Positions 1 to 8,404 of a stretch of DNA of 64,000 nucleotides are shown here, piece by piece. The DNA lies in the NCBI GenBank assembly GCA_049976245.1, contig JBMFIQ010000007.1, positions 13,941 through 77,940 on the forward strand, in the 5' to 3' direction. The notes below the pieces were generated by a model. That model had not been told where the DNA came from. It saw only the letters and a program-made list of their open reading frames with translations, and made no database searches. This stretch comes from Microbacter sp049976245. GTDB lineage: Bacteria; Bacteroidota; Bacteroidia; Bacteroidales; Paludibacteraceae. Within the stretch, counting starts at the first letter, position 1. Every line of letters begins with the position of its first letter. The translations under genes and the position numbers were made by a program.

Positions 1-752
1 CGAATGCCCCATGGATCACGGAATACAAAAGCATCGCCACCGCCAGTCATCCCGGTAATCACAAAACCGCCGTCCCATATCTGAGTAGCTTCTTTTACAA
101 TACCAGTAAGATCAATCGCTTGTTCAATTTTTTCGTTCAAGGCATTCCCTGAAAATCCTTCCTGGCTAAACGAGTTGTAGAGACGTTCCACTTCCGTGTC
201 CAATAAGCTGCCAAGTTGTTCCAAAATAATGAAGGTATCGGCATTGTGACGCGGGTGTTGGCCGTCGGCCACAATTTGATTAAATACTTCGTTGACATTG
301 GCTAAGTTAAAGTTACCGGCTAAGCATAAGTTGCGGCTGCGCCAGTTATTGCGGCGCAAGAAAGGATGAGTATAGGCAATTCCTGATCGTCCAATGGTGC
401 CGTAACGCAAATGTCCCATGTAAATTTCTCCAATAAAAGGAGCTTTTTCGAGTTGATCAGTATGATGTTGTTCAAACAAAGTAATTTGTCGGTTGATTGC
501 ATTGAAAGTTTCGGTGATGGCTCCTGCTCCTAAAGCCCTTTCACGAAAAATATATTCTTCTCCGGCATTGACATGAAGTTTAACCGTGGCAATGCCTGCA
601 CCTTCCTGCCCTCTGTTGTGTTGCTTTTCCATCAACAGGTAAAGCGCATTCAATCCAAACTTTTTGGTTCCATATTTTTTTTCGTAATAGGAAAGAGGTT
701 TTAACAATCGAAGCAGCACAATGCCACATTCATGTTTGATGGGATCACTCAT
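1..752 (-). CDS. purF: Amidophosphoribosyltransferase, N-terminal part (cut by window start)
   Basis: The first about 250 residues of glutamine PRPP amidotransferase, which commits PRPP to purine synthesis by transferring glutamine-derived ammonia. The ATG is at 750-752 on the minus strand and the frame stays open to base 1. The class II amidotransferase nucleophile is expected at Cys9 (motif HECGIV), so a short propeptide would be removed. The motif QHNRGQEGAG, typical of the family, follows near residue 50, then HLRYGT. The Bacteroidetes form keeps several residues before the Cys, as here. The phosphoribosyltransferase domain lies outside the window. A TACCTTTG box sits 48 bases upstream. 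Confidence 0.9.
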   Translation of the reverse strand, partial: MSDPIKHECGIVLLRLLKPLSYYEKKYGTKKFGLNALYLLMEKQHNRGQEGAGIATVKLHVNAGEEYIFRERALGAGAITETFNAINRQITLFEQHHTDQLEKAPFIGEIYMGHLRYGTIGRSGIAYTHPFLRRNNWRSRNLCLAGNFNLANVNEVFNQIVADGQHPRHNADTFIILEQLGSLLDTEVERLYNSFSQEGFSGNALNEKIEQAIDLTGIVKEATQIWDGGFVITGMTGGGDAFVFRDPWGI

Positions 753-799
753 TTTTTTGTTTTATCGTTGGCAAAAATGAAATGTAAAAAAAGAATGTG

Positions 800-807
800 C
801 AAAGGTA
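800..807 (-). promoter_or_regulatory. Bacteroidetes -7 box of purF
   Basis: CAAAGGTA on the plus strand reads TACCTTTG on the minus strand, an exact match to TAnnTTTG, 48 bases before the purF ATG. No good TTTG element is visible at the -33 position. Confidence 0.55.
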
Positions 808-1046
808 GTTCATTTTTCATTTATTCTGAGCTCCTTTTTAACGAAATGGCTTCATTTGATTCATTTTAAGATCTATCAACGGCAAGATTAGAAAATGGTT
901 AAGTTTCATCATAGCTTTACAATTGCGATGAAACGATCTTTTTGCTGCAATACTTTGCCAATATGTTTGAAACAATTTTCATGAAGGTTCCATGATAACA
1001 ACTGTTAAGCACAAATGGAACGAATGTGTGCAGTATTTTGTTCAAG

Positions 1047-1079
1047 TTGGCACAGGATGAAATAAAATGTGTATCTTTG
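1047..1079 (+). promoter_or_regulatory. Promoter of the FadL-type gene
   Basis: TTG at 1047-1049 and TATCTTTG at 1072-1079, separated by 22 bases, close to the Bacteroidetes consensus TTTG-N19-21-TAnnTTTG. Confidence 0.5.
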
Positions 1080-1187
1080 CGTCGTTATTTTATTAAAATT
1101 AAATAAGCACTTCGCTGTCTGACTGCTTTTCTTTTTGTGTAAAGTCTTCTTACTTCTGATTGCTTTTTATCCAATCATCCAAAACGA

Positions 1188-2753
1188 ATGAGAAAAACAA
1201 TTTTCATGGCAATGATTTTTTCATTGCTTGTTATCAGGGTTTTTGCTGGAGGTCTTCTGACAAATACCAACCAAAGTGTTCATTTTTTGCGAGAACCTTC
1301 GCGTGAAGCATCTACTGAAATTGATGCTGTTTACACCAATCCTGCCGGATTGGTATTTTTGACGGATGGGTTTCATTTGTCCATAACCAATCAGAGTGCT
1401 TTTCAAACCCGAACCATCACTTCAACCTTTGCTCCTTTTGCAGGCGATGGTGGAAGTGCCACCAAAGTATTTCGAGGAGAGGCTTCGGCACCGTTGATTC
1501 CAAGTTTTCAGTTTGCCTATAAAAAAGCGAACTATGTCATTTCCACTGCTTTTGGCATCACAGGAGGTGGCGGGGAAGCAACATTCAATCAGGGGTTACC
1601 CTCTTTTGAAGCGCCCATTTCCATGATTCCGGTATCGCTTAGTGCTGCCGGAGTGCCCACCACAGCATATTCCGTTGACGGTTACATGCAAGGGCGGCAA
1701 TTCCTTTACGGTTTTCAGGTCAATGGTTCGTACAAACTGAATCATGCTTTTTCAGTTGCAGCCGGATTGCGTTTGAATATTGCCAGCAATGCTTATCAGG
1801 GTCATTTGCGAAATATTATGATCAATCCTCAACATCCTGTCTTAAATCCAACGGGAAACATGATGTCGGCTTCGCTCTTCTTTACCAATGCAGCCTCTCT
1901 GGCTACCGGAGCTTCAACTTCGTTGGCACCTATAGTTGATGCGGGATATGGAACCGCTACATTGGCACAATTGGAGGCAGCCGGTAAACTTTCGTCAGCT
2001 CAGGTAGCCCAATTAAGTGCCGGACTTGGAACCGATGTGAGCACTTTGCAGGTTACTCAGGTGCAAGGCCTTTACAATAAAGCGGCAGCTGCTTATTCAG
2101 CCAATGCGCAGGCTACTTCCGATAAATATTTAGATTGCACCCAAACAGGATGGGGCGTCACACCCATTATCGGTGTTGATTATCATGTGGCAAACTGGAA
2201 TGTGGGAGTAAAATATGAATTTAAAACTTCGTTGAATATTCAAAACAATACCGTGATTGATGATACAGGTTTGTTCCCAAACGGAGTCAATACGCCCAAC
2301 GATGTGCCTGCCTTATTGACATTGGGGGTTGCTTATCGGATTCCTCATCATTTCAATTTTTCTGTCGGCTATCATCACTTTTTTGATTCAGATGCTAAAA
2401 TGGCCAATGACAAGCAAAAGTATATTCATGGCGGAGTGAACGAATATCTTTTTGGTGGAGAATACACCATCAATCAACTTTTCTTAATTAGTGCAGGAGC
2501 TCAAATTACCAGAACGGGGGTTACCGATCCCTATCAGAGCGATATGAGTTTCAGCTTGAATTCTTATTCAATCGGATTTGGCGGAGCTGTGAACCTGACT
2601 TCAAAACTTCGGCTCAATTTGGCCTATTTCTTTACCAATTATGCCAAATGGACCAAACAATCGTCTAATTATAACCATACCATGCTGGCCGGTACCGATG
2701 TATTCGATCGTACCAATAAAGTTTTTGGCATTGGGGTTGATTATAATTTTTAA
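1188..2753 (+). CDS. OmpP1/FadL-type outer-membrane transport protein
   Basis: A 521-residue outer-membrane beta-barrel of the FadL/OmpP1 family, which takes up long-chain fatty acids or other hydrophobic compounds. The first 22 residues form a signal peptide ending near FAGG. The mature N-terminus carries the family hallmark of an Asn-rich hatch region and a YTNPAGL segment around residue 50. An Ala/Ser/Thr-rich stretch of about 90 residues (about 230-320) looks like an inserted extracellular loop. The C-terminus is aromatic (DYNF), as in barrels handled by BAM. It is monocistronic, with a terminator directly downstream. The substrate cannot be told from sequence. Confidence 0.85.
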   Translation: MRKTIFMAMIFSLLVIRVFAGGLLTNTNQSVHFLREPSREASTEIDAVYTNPAGLVFLTDGFHLSITNQSAFQTRTITSTFAPFAGDGGSATKVFRGEASAPLIPSFQFAYKKANYVISTAFGITGGGGEATFNQGLPSFEAPISMIPVSLSAAGVPTTAYSVDGYMQGRQFLYGFQVNGSYKLNHAFSVAAGLRLNIASNAYQGHLRNIMINPQHPVLNPTGNMMSASLFFTNAASLATGASTSLAPIVDAGYGTATLAQLEAAGKLSSAQVAQLSAGLGTDVSTLQVTQVQGLYNKAAAAYSANAQATSDKYLDCTQTGWGVTPIIGVDYHVANWNVGVKYEFKTSLNIQNNTVIDDTGLFPNGVNTPNDVPALLTLGVAYRIPHHFNFSVGYHHFFDSDAKMANDKQKYIHGGVNEYLFGGEYTINQLFLISAGAQITRTGVTDPYQSDMSFSLNSYSIGFGGAVNLTSKLRLNLAYFFTNYAKWTKQSSNYNHTMLAGTDVFDRTNKVFGIGVDYNF

Positions 2754-2802
2754 CGAATTTGCTTCCGTCGATCTTTCGGCAAAGAGATGAATGATTCTAA
2801 AT

Positions 2803-2838
2803 AACAGAAGGTTCCGCTTGACGAATCTTCTGTTTTTT
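2803..2838 (+). terminator. Rho-independent terminator after the FadL-type gene
   Basis: AACAGAAG at 2803-2810 pairs perfectly with CTTCTGTT at 2827-2834, followed by a T run. Confidence 0.75.
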
Positions 2839-2851
2839 CTTTAAAATCGGC

Positions 2852-2859
2852 TATCTTTG
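2852..2859 (+). promoter_or_regulatory. -7 box of the GNAT gene
   Basis: TATCTTTG, an exact match to TAnnTTTG, 30 bases before the ATG at 2890 and right after the preceding terminator. The -33 element is only a T-rich stretch. Confidence 0.5.
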
Positions 2860-2889
2860 TAGTTTTAATCAATCATCTACTTGAATAAC

Positions 2890-3354
2890 ATGAACATAAC
2901 AATTCGCAAAGCCACACCGGAAGATTTTTCTTTTATTTTATCCATGATCAAGGAGTTGGCAACATTTGAAAAAGCTGCTGACAAAGTGACTAATCGCGTG
3001 GAACAAATGAAGGAAGAGCAAGATTTTTTTCACTGTCTGATTGCCGAAACGAATGATCACGAACCGGTAGCCATTGCCCTCTATTTTTTTGCTTACTACA
3101 CTTGGGTTGGGAAATCGCTTTATCTTGACGATTTGTATGTTAGGGAGTCATATCGGAAACAAGGCATTGCCACTCAATTGTTGCACGCTGTTTTTGATGT
3201 GGCACGCCGTGAGAAATGTCATCGTGTTCGATGGCAAGTGCTAAACTGGAATGAAAATGCATTGTCACTATACCGTAAGTTCGGGGCAACCATTGATGCC
3301 GAATGGTCAAATTGCGATTTTAACGAAGAAGCAATTCAATTGATTCTTCTTTGA
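2890..3354 (+). CDS. GNAT family N-acetyltransferase (diamine/spermidine acetyltransferase-like)
   Basis: A 154-residue Gcn5-related acetyltransferase that would move an acetyl group from acetyl-CoA to an amine. The acetyl-CoA loop motif RKQGIA follows the strand SLYLDDLYVR (about residues 77-95), and a late NWNENALSLYRKFGA segment completes the fold. The overall pattern resembles the short spermidine/spermine N1-acetyltransferase-like branch, but the substrate is inference. A TTG at 2881 is also in frame; the ATG at 2890 is preferred because it starts the conserved MNITIRKA segment. Flanked by its own promoter box and by the preceding terminator, so it is probably monocistronic. Confidence 0.8.
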   Translation: MNITIRKATPEDFSFILSMIKELATFEKAADKVTNRVEQMKEEQDFFHCLIAETNDHEPVAIALYFFAYYTWVGKSLYLDDLYVRESYRKQGIATQLLHAVFDVARREKCHRVRWQVLNWNENALSLYRKFGATIDAEWSNCDFNEEAIQLILL

Positions 3355-3446
3355 AAATGTTTGTTTATCAGGCATGAATCATAAAGCGCGACTTTTCTCC
3401 AGATCCCAATCTCCCTGGTTGTTTTTGATATTTTAATGATATCACA

Positions 3447-3477
3447 TTGTTTTTAGCAATTTAAAATGATAACTTTA
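3447..3477 (+). promoter_or_regulatory. Promoter of the peroxiredoxin gene
   Basis: TTG at 3447-3449, 20 bases, then TAACTTTA at 3470-3477 (one mismatch to TAnnTTTG), 40 bases before the ATG. Confidence 0.45.
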
Positions 3478-3516
3478 CGATAACAAATCAATCATCATTT
3501 AAACTTTTGAAAACTT

Positions 3517-4149
3517 ATGAGATCATTAATTGGAAAACAAGCTCCTCTATTTAAAGCGCCCGCTGTGATCAACGGGAAAGACATTGTACCCGATTTTTCA
3601 CTCGAACAATTTATTGGTAATAAATACGTTGTGTTTTTCTTTTACCCTATGGACTTTACCTTTGTTTGTCCAACCGAGTTGCATGCATTTCAAGAACAAT
3701 TGCAGGCTTTTGAAAAACGGGGTGTTCAAGTGGTTGGATGTTCCGTCGATTCAGAATATTCTCACCTGGCATGGCTGTCGTTGGACAAAAATCATGGCGG
3801 AATCAAAGGGGTAACATATCCTATCGTGGCTGATTTTTCAAAAACCATTGCCGAAAATTTCGGAGTGTTGGCTTCCGAAATTGATTACGATGAAGAAGGA
3901 AACGCCTATTCCATTGGCGATCCGGTCGCCTATCGCGGATTGTTCCTGATTGACAAGAAAGGAGTCATTCGCCATTGTGTCATCAATGATTTACCATTAG
4001 GACGAAGCGTTGATGAAGCACTCAGAATGGTTGATGCACTTCAGCATTTTGAAGAGTACGGGGAAGTTTGTCCTGCCAACTGGACGCAAGGCAAAGAAGC
4101 CATGAAAGGAACTACAGAAGGTGTTGCCGAATATTTAAGCAGGCATTAA
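3517..4149 (+). CDS. Typical 2-Cys peroxiredoxin (AhpC/TSA family)
   Basis: A 210-residue thiol peroxidase that reduces hydrogen peroxide and organic peroxides in the cytoplasm. The peroxidatic cysteine is Cys51 in the motif DFTFVCPTE. The resolving cysteine is Cys185 in GEVCPANW, which marks the typical 2-Cys class. The C-terminal tail ends in a YLSRH segment like the eukaryote-type Prx1 group rather than the AhpC that pairs with AhpF, and no ahpF is next to it. It stands alone between a promoter upstream and a strong shared terminator downstream. Confidence 0.92.
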   Translation: MRSLIGKQAPLFKAPAVINGKDIVPDFSLEQFIGNKYVVFFFYPMDFTFVCPTELHAFQEQLQAFEKRGVQVVGCSVDSEYSHLAWLSLDKNHGGIKGVTYPIVADFSKTIAENFGVLASEIDYDEEGNAYSIGDPVAYRGLFLIDKKGVIRHCVINDLPLGRSVDEALRMVDALQHFEEYGEVCPANWTQGKEAMKGTTEGVAEYLSRH

Positions 4150-4164
4150 ACACTTAATTTTGAT

Positions 4165-4212
4165 AAAAAAGAGGATTTTCAACGATTATATTGTTTGAAG
4201 ATCCTCTTTTTT
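4165..4212. terminator. Bidirectional terminator between the peroxiredoxin and lpxA genes
   Basis: The arms AAAAAAGAGGAT and ATCCTCTTTTTT (with further TTCAA/TTGAA pairing) form a long stem with T runs on either strand, serving the two convergent genes. Confidence 0.8.
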
Positions 4213-4221
4213 ATTTCATTT

Positions 4222-5001
4222 TCAATCGAAATAGCCTTTCATGATTCCTCTTGGCGAATTGCGCACAAAAAGAATGATTTCGTCACGTTCTTTGGTGGCC
4301 GGCATTTCGGCTTCAATGTGTTCTAACGCAGTGGATGTGTTGAAGTTTGAGAGGTATAAAATGCGATACGTTTCTTGAATGTCCCGTATTTGTTCGTTGG
4401 TGAAACCTCTTCGGCGAAGTCCCACGGAATTGATACCACTGTATGAGATGGGTTCGCGGCCTGCTTTAACGTAAGGCGGAACATCTTTGTTTACTTTTGA
4501 ACCTCCCTGAATCATCACATGTGCACCAATGTGCGTAAATTGATGAATGAGCGATCCGCCTCCAATGATTGCCCAGTCGCCAATTGTCACTTCACCCGCC
4601 AATTGTGTTGCATTGGACATGATGACATTATCGCCGATGGTGCAGTCGTGAGCTACGTGGCAATAGGCCATAATCAGACAATTTTTGCCAATAACGGTAT
4701 GTCCTTTCGATGCAGTTCCGCGGTTGATGGTGACGCACTCCCGAATGGTGGTGTTGTCCCCAATAATGGCCGTAGATTCTTCGCCATGAAATTTCAGATC
4801 CTGAGGAATGGCACTGATCACGGATCCGGGGAAAATGGTACAATTTTTACCGATACGTGCCCCTTCCATAATGGTCACATTGGAACCGATATGGGTGCCT
4901 TCAAGAATCACCACGTTTTTGTCAATGGTGACAAAAGGCTCAATAACCACGTTTGAAGCAATTTTGGCTTCCGGATGAATGTATGCTAACGGCTGCTTCA
5001 T
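4222..5001 (-). CDS. lpxA: UDP-N-acetylglucosamine acyltransferase
   Basis: First enzyme of lipid A synthesis: adds a 3-hydroxyacyl chain from acyl carrier protein to O3 of UDP-GlcNAc in the cytoplasm. The 259 residues are mostly left-handed beta-helix hexapeptide repeats ([IV]G.N.TI type). The HVAHDC motif matches E. coli HIAHDC, whose second His is the catalytic base. A C-terminal helical region (LRRRGF onward) closes the protein. ATG at 5001 is preferred over the in-frame TTG at 5004. It is the last gene of lpxD-lpxC/fabZ-lpxA, 53 bases after lpxC/fabZ. Confidence 0.95.
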   Translation of the reverse strand: MKQPLAYIHPEAKIASNVVIEPFVTIDKNVVILEGTHIGSNVTIMEGARIGKNCTIFPGSVISAIPQDLKFHGEESTAIIGDNTTIRECVTINRGTASKGHTVIGKNCLIMAYCHVAHDCTIGDNVIMSNATQLAGEVTIGDWAIIGGGSLIHQFTHIGAHVMIQGGSKVNKDVPPYVKAGREPISYSGINSVGLRRRGFTNEQIRDIQETYRILYLSNFNTSTALEHIEAEMPATKERDEIILFVRNSPRGIMKGYFD

Positions 5002-5054
5002 CAATGTAATTTTTAATTAATGTAATGATAATCAATATATCAAATGCATCTATG

Positions 5055-6440
5055 TTAATTTTCTTTGTTTTTCGTAACCTGAGCCATGAATTCAGCTTCA
5101 CAGACAATGCGATCGCCTACAAAAGCATATCCTTTCATGGTGGCGCATCCCCGACGGATGGGTGACAGCAATGACAAACGGAAAATAACCGTATCGCCCG
5201 GAACCACCTTTTGCCGAAATTTTACAGCATCAATCTTCATGAAATAAGTTGAATACAATTCGGGATTGTCCACTTGATGCAAGATCAATAATCCGCCTGT
5301 TTGAGCCATGGCTTCCACCAAAAGAACCCCTGGCATGACCGGTTCTGTGGGGAAATGTCCGTTAAAGAAAGTTTCGTTCACTGTGACATTCTTCAAACCG
5401 ACAATCACGGATGAGGAGATGCTTAAAATTTTGTCCACCATTAAAAACGGCCAACGATGAGGCAGCATGCGTTTAATTTGATTGGTATCAAAGATTGGTT
5501 CTTTGTTGGGATCATAAACAGGAATGGGTACTTCCTGCCGTTTGATTTCTTTTCGGATTAATTTTGATACGGTGGTATTGATTTTATGGCCTGGACGTGT
5601 TGCAATGACTTTTCCAAGAAGCGGTTTGCCAATCAATGCCAGATCACCAATGACGTCGAGCAATTTATGTCGTGCCGGTTCATTGTCAAATTGCAATTCC
5701 GAGAGATAACCCAGCTCATGCACGTTTTTATGTGGATGATGTAACAGGTCGGCAATTCGGTTCAACTCTTCCTGATCAATCATTTCATCGTAAATCACTA
5801 ACGCATTTTCCAAATCGCCTCCTTTGATTAGATCCATTTTGAGTAGTTCTTCCAACTCACGTACAAACACAAAGGTGCGGCAGGAAGCCACTTCGGAAGC
5901 AAATTGTGATAAATCGTCCAATACGGCAAATTGATTGTGAAGGATCGATGATTTGAATCCAATCAATGTTTGTATGCTGAAATGATCATCCGGCAGAATA
6001 ACAATGGATGAGTGAGAAACAGGATCAACGTATTCTATTTTCTTTTTGACCACATAATATTCTTTTTCTGCATCTTGTTCAACGATGCCGGCTTCGTTGA
6101 TTTTCTCAATAAAAGGTTTTGCGCTGCCGTCCAAAATGGGAAATTCAGGGGCATTCACTTCCATCAGACAGTTGTCAATTTCGGAAGCATACAAAGCAGC
6201 CATGGCATGTTCAATGGTGCTCACCTGTGCATTGTTATGTGTCAAAACGGTGCCACGAACCGTTTGGCTGACATATTCAGCTAAGGCTGGGATGGTTGGT
6301 TGTCCTTCTAAATCAATTCTTTTGATAACAAATCCGTGATTTTCGGGAGCAGGAAGAAAATGCAATTCAATATCCAATCCGGTGTGTAGTCCTTTCCCTG
6401 TAATGGAAAACGGGGTGCGTAATGTTTTTTGATTTGGCAT
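5055..6440 (-). CDS. lpxC/fabZ: Bifunctional LpxC deacetylase / FabZ dehydratase fusion
   Basis: A 461-residue fusion. Residues about 1-310 are LpxC, the zinc-dependent deacetylase and committed step of lipid A synthesis. Zinc ligands are His78 in STIEHAMAAL and the His/Asp set in the LSELQFDNEPARHKLLD region. Residues about 315-461 are FabZ, the 3-hydroxyacyl-ACP dehydratase, with catalytic His in GHFPTEPVMPG and Glu in LLVEAMAQ. Fusion of the two is a known Bacteroidetes trait and places two enzymes drawing on the same hydroxyacyl-ACP pool in one chain. Second gene of the lpx operon, 28 bases after lpxD. Confidence 0.96.
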   Translation of the reverse strand: MPNQKTLRTPFSITGKGLHTGLDIELHFLPAPENHGFVIKRIDLEGQPTIPALAEYVSQTVRGTVLTHNNAQVSTIEHAMAALYASEIDNCLMEVNAPEFPILDGSAKPFIEKINEAGIVEQDAEKEYYVVKKKIEYVDPVSHSSIVILPDDHFSIQTLIGFKSSILHNQFAVLDDLSQFASEVASCRTFVFVRELEELLKMDLIKGGDLENALVIYDEMIDQEELNRIADLLHHPHKNVHELGYLSELQFDNEPARHKLLDVIGDLALIGKPLLGKVIATRPGHKINTTVSKLIRKEIKRQEVPIPVYDPNKEPIFDTNQIKRMLPHRWPFLMVDKILSISSSVIVGLKNVTVNETFFNGHFPTEPVMPGVLLVEAMAQTGGLLILHQVDNPELYSTYFMKIDAVKFRQKVVPGDTVIFRLSLLSPIRRGCATMKGYAFVGDRIVCEAEFMAQVTKNKEN

Positions 6441-6468
6441 GCTGATAAAAAATATAAAATACTGTTGG

Positions 6469-7509
6469 TCAAAGAAGTGTTTTGCGTAATGCTGCTATCT
6501 CTTTTTTTAAAGCATCCATTTCTTTCACAATTTCCGGTAATTTCCGAAACACAACGTATGCTTTATTGTATTGAACATGAGGCATGGCCGGAGCGCCCAT
6601 GTAGGTTACATTATCCGGAATGTTGCTGATTACACCGGTTTGTGCGGCTAATTTGACATTTTCTCCAATGGTCAGATGGCCTGAAATGCCAACTTGTCCG
6701 CCAAACATGCAATTTTTACCAATCTTGACTGACCCTGCCACTCCGTTTTGAGCCGCCAGAACACTGTTTGAGCCCACTTCAACATTGTGAGCTATTTGGA
6801 TCAAATTGTCTAATTTCACACCTTGACGAATGCAGGTGGATCCCATCGTAGCTCGGTCAATGGTGGTATTGGCCCCAACTTCCACGTCATCCTCCAAAAC
6901 AACATTCCCAATTTGTGCAATTTTATCGTAACTACCTTCATTGTTGGGAGCAAAGCCAAACCCGTCAGCTCCAAGTACGGCTCCGGCATGGATGACGCAG
7001 CGATGACCAATGACGCAATCGTCGTAAATGCGTACGCCTGGATAAATGGTCACTTGGTCGCCAATGGTTACATGTTGTCCAATGTAAACATGTGGGTAAA
7101 TCTTGACTTGTTTCCCTATTTTGACGTGATTGTCAATGTAAGCAAAGGCTCCAATATAAGCATTTTCACCTATTTCTGCCGAAGAGGAGATAAAAGCCAA
7201 AGAGTCAATCCCGTGATGTTCTTCTTTGGTACTGTTGACCAATTCCAACAATTTGGCTAATGCCTGGTATGCGTCATCTACTTTAATCAGTGTTGCCTGA
7301 ATGGGATATTCCGGCGTAAAATCTCTGTTGACTAAAATAATAGAGGCTTGTGTTTGATAAACGTATTGGGTGTATTTGGGGTTTGCTAAAAATGTTAAGG
7401 TCCCCGGGGCAATTTCATCAATCTTCGATAGATTCGTGACGGTGACATGAGGGTTACCAACGAGTTCCCCTCCTAAAAAATCGGCTATTTGTTGAGCAGA
7501 ATATTCCAT
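6469..7509 (-). CDS. lpxD: UDP-3-O-acylglucosamine N-acyltransferase
   Basis: Third lipid A enzyme: N-acylates UDP-3-O-acyl-glucosamine made by LpxC. 346 residues, the normal family length. An N-terminal uridine-binding domain (about 1-100) precedes a hexapeptide-repeat beta-helix (about 105-310) and a C-terminal helix ending in charged residues. The catalytic His lies in QIAHNVEVG. ATG at 7507-7509. It opens the operon lpxD-lpxC/fabZ-lpxA behind a near-consensus promoter very close to its start. Confidence 0.95.
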   Translation of the reverse strand: MEYSAQQIADFLGGELVGNPHVTVTNLSKIDEIAPGTLTFLANPKYTQYVYQTQASIILVNRDFTPEYPIQATLIKVDDAYQALAKLLELVNSTKEEHHGIDSLAFISSSAEIGENAYIGAFAYIDNHVKIGKQVKIYPHVYIGQHVTIGDQVTIYPGVRIYDDCVIGHRCVIHAGAVLGADGFGFAPNNEGSYDKIAQIGNVVLEDDVEVGANTTIDRATMGSTCIRQGVKLDNLIQIAHNVEVGSNSVLAAQNGVAGSVKIGKNCMFGGQVGISGHLTIGENVKLAAQTGVISNIPDNVTYMGAPAMPHVQYNKAYVVFRKLPEIVKEMDALKKEIAALRKTLL

Positions 7510-7524
7510 TCGTCAAAATTTTTG

Positions 7525-7555
7525 CAAAGGTATAACAAATGTTTTGTGTCACAAA
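7525..7555 (-). promoter_or_regulatory. Near-perfect promoter of the lpxD-lpxC/fabZ-lpxA operon
   Basis: On the minus strand TTTG (7552-7555), exactly 19 bases, then TACCTTTG (7525-7532). This fits TTTG-N19-TAnnTTTG in full. The box ends only 15 bases from the lpxD ATG, so the predicted leader is about 10 bases. Confidence 0.75.
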
Positions 7556-8404
7556 CAGTGTGTCTTTAACACTTATTTATGGTTTTGCTCTTTTGCGCTT
7601 TGACCTTTCAATGTTGCCTTCAGTCTCTATCTTTTTTTTATTTGTTTTGTGTCGTAAAATGAAAGTTCTTTGATCCGATCATTTGTTGGTAATAACTTCT
7701 TTTCCACACAATTTCACATCTATGCTCGCCCGACAATTATCAAGCGTTTTGTTTTGTTGAATGCTTTTTGAACATCGAAAGTGAATCGGGTTTTATTTTC
7801 AACAATTGTTTTGGGGTTAAATTTAAAATGCTGATAATCTATATTATGTGTATTTTTGTTTGAATGGCTGAAAAATAATTGTTGTTGTGGAGGATGTTTT
7901 AAACGAATAAATTTCAAGATTTATATTTAACATAAAATATCTAAATTCAGAAGGGCTGTTCGAAATTTGTGTTTATTTAACAAAGCAACTCTTTTGATCA
8001 TTATTGGAGGATGAAAACAACATTACCTTTGTTTATAACGTTGAAACAGAATGTTTATTGTTTGTTTGTTGGGCTTCTGCGTCGTTTTGAATTCGCATCT
8101 TTGTAAGTGTGCAAATGTAATAAAAATTATTTTTGTGTCGGGTTGATTTGCTCGGTCAAAGTGGAAAAAATCTTGACCGAAATTGCAAATAGCGATATTT
8201 CAATGGCTTGATTGAATGAATTGGAATATGAGGAGTTTTCTTAATCGGATGAAAAGGAGAGTGGACGGAGAAAAACCAACACTTGACGAAGCCTCTATTT
8301 GATTGATGCTCCTCTTGCGGTCAGTGTATTGCAATGCCAAGAACATTTCGTGGAAAAAGGAGTATATTTGCTTTTAAAAAATAAACATCTCAAAACTTTT
8401 TACT
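7533..8404. other. Long intergenic region between divergent lpxD and the aminopeptidase gene
   Basis: About 870 bases, AT-rich, with no gene I can support. It contains the -33 end of the lpx promoter and the -7 box of the aminopeptidase (8363-8370). A 31-codon ATG frame at 8010-8105 follows a GGAGG but resembles nothing known. It may be worn-down coding sequence. Confidence 0.5.
8363..8370 (+). promoter_or_regulatory. -7 box of the aminopeptidase gene
   Basis: TATATTTG, an exact TAnnTTTG match, 34 bases before the ATG; no clear -33 element. Confidence 0.5.

Larger units (their letters stand above)
753..1187. other. Intergenic region between divergent purF and the FadL-type gene
   Basis: No convincing gene. 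It holds the -7 box of purF on the minus strand (800-807) and the promoter of the FadL-type gene on the plus strand (about 1047-1079), which leaves that mRNA a leader of about 100 bases. The middle part (830-1030) is AT-rich with no recognised structure. Confidence 0.6.

Noticed and set aside
940..1010. Possible further copy of the structured repeat (GATGAAACGA and GGTTCCATGA)
   Set aside because: Only isolated words match; the apical hairpin, the right arm and the position next to a start codon are missing.
7720..7917. 65-codon minus-strand frame in the lpxD-aminopeptidase gap
   Set aside because: TTG start, low-complexity composition and no family resemblance.
8010..8105. 31-codon plus-strand frame after a GGAGG
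   Set aside because: Too short to judge and Shine-Dalgarno sequences are not the rule here; mentioned only in the gap entry.
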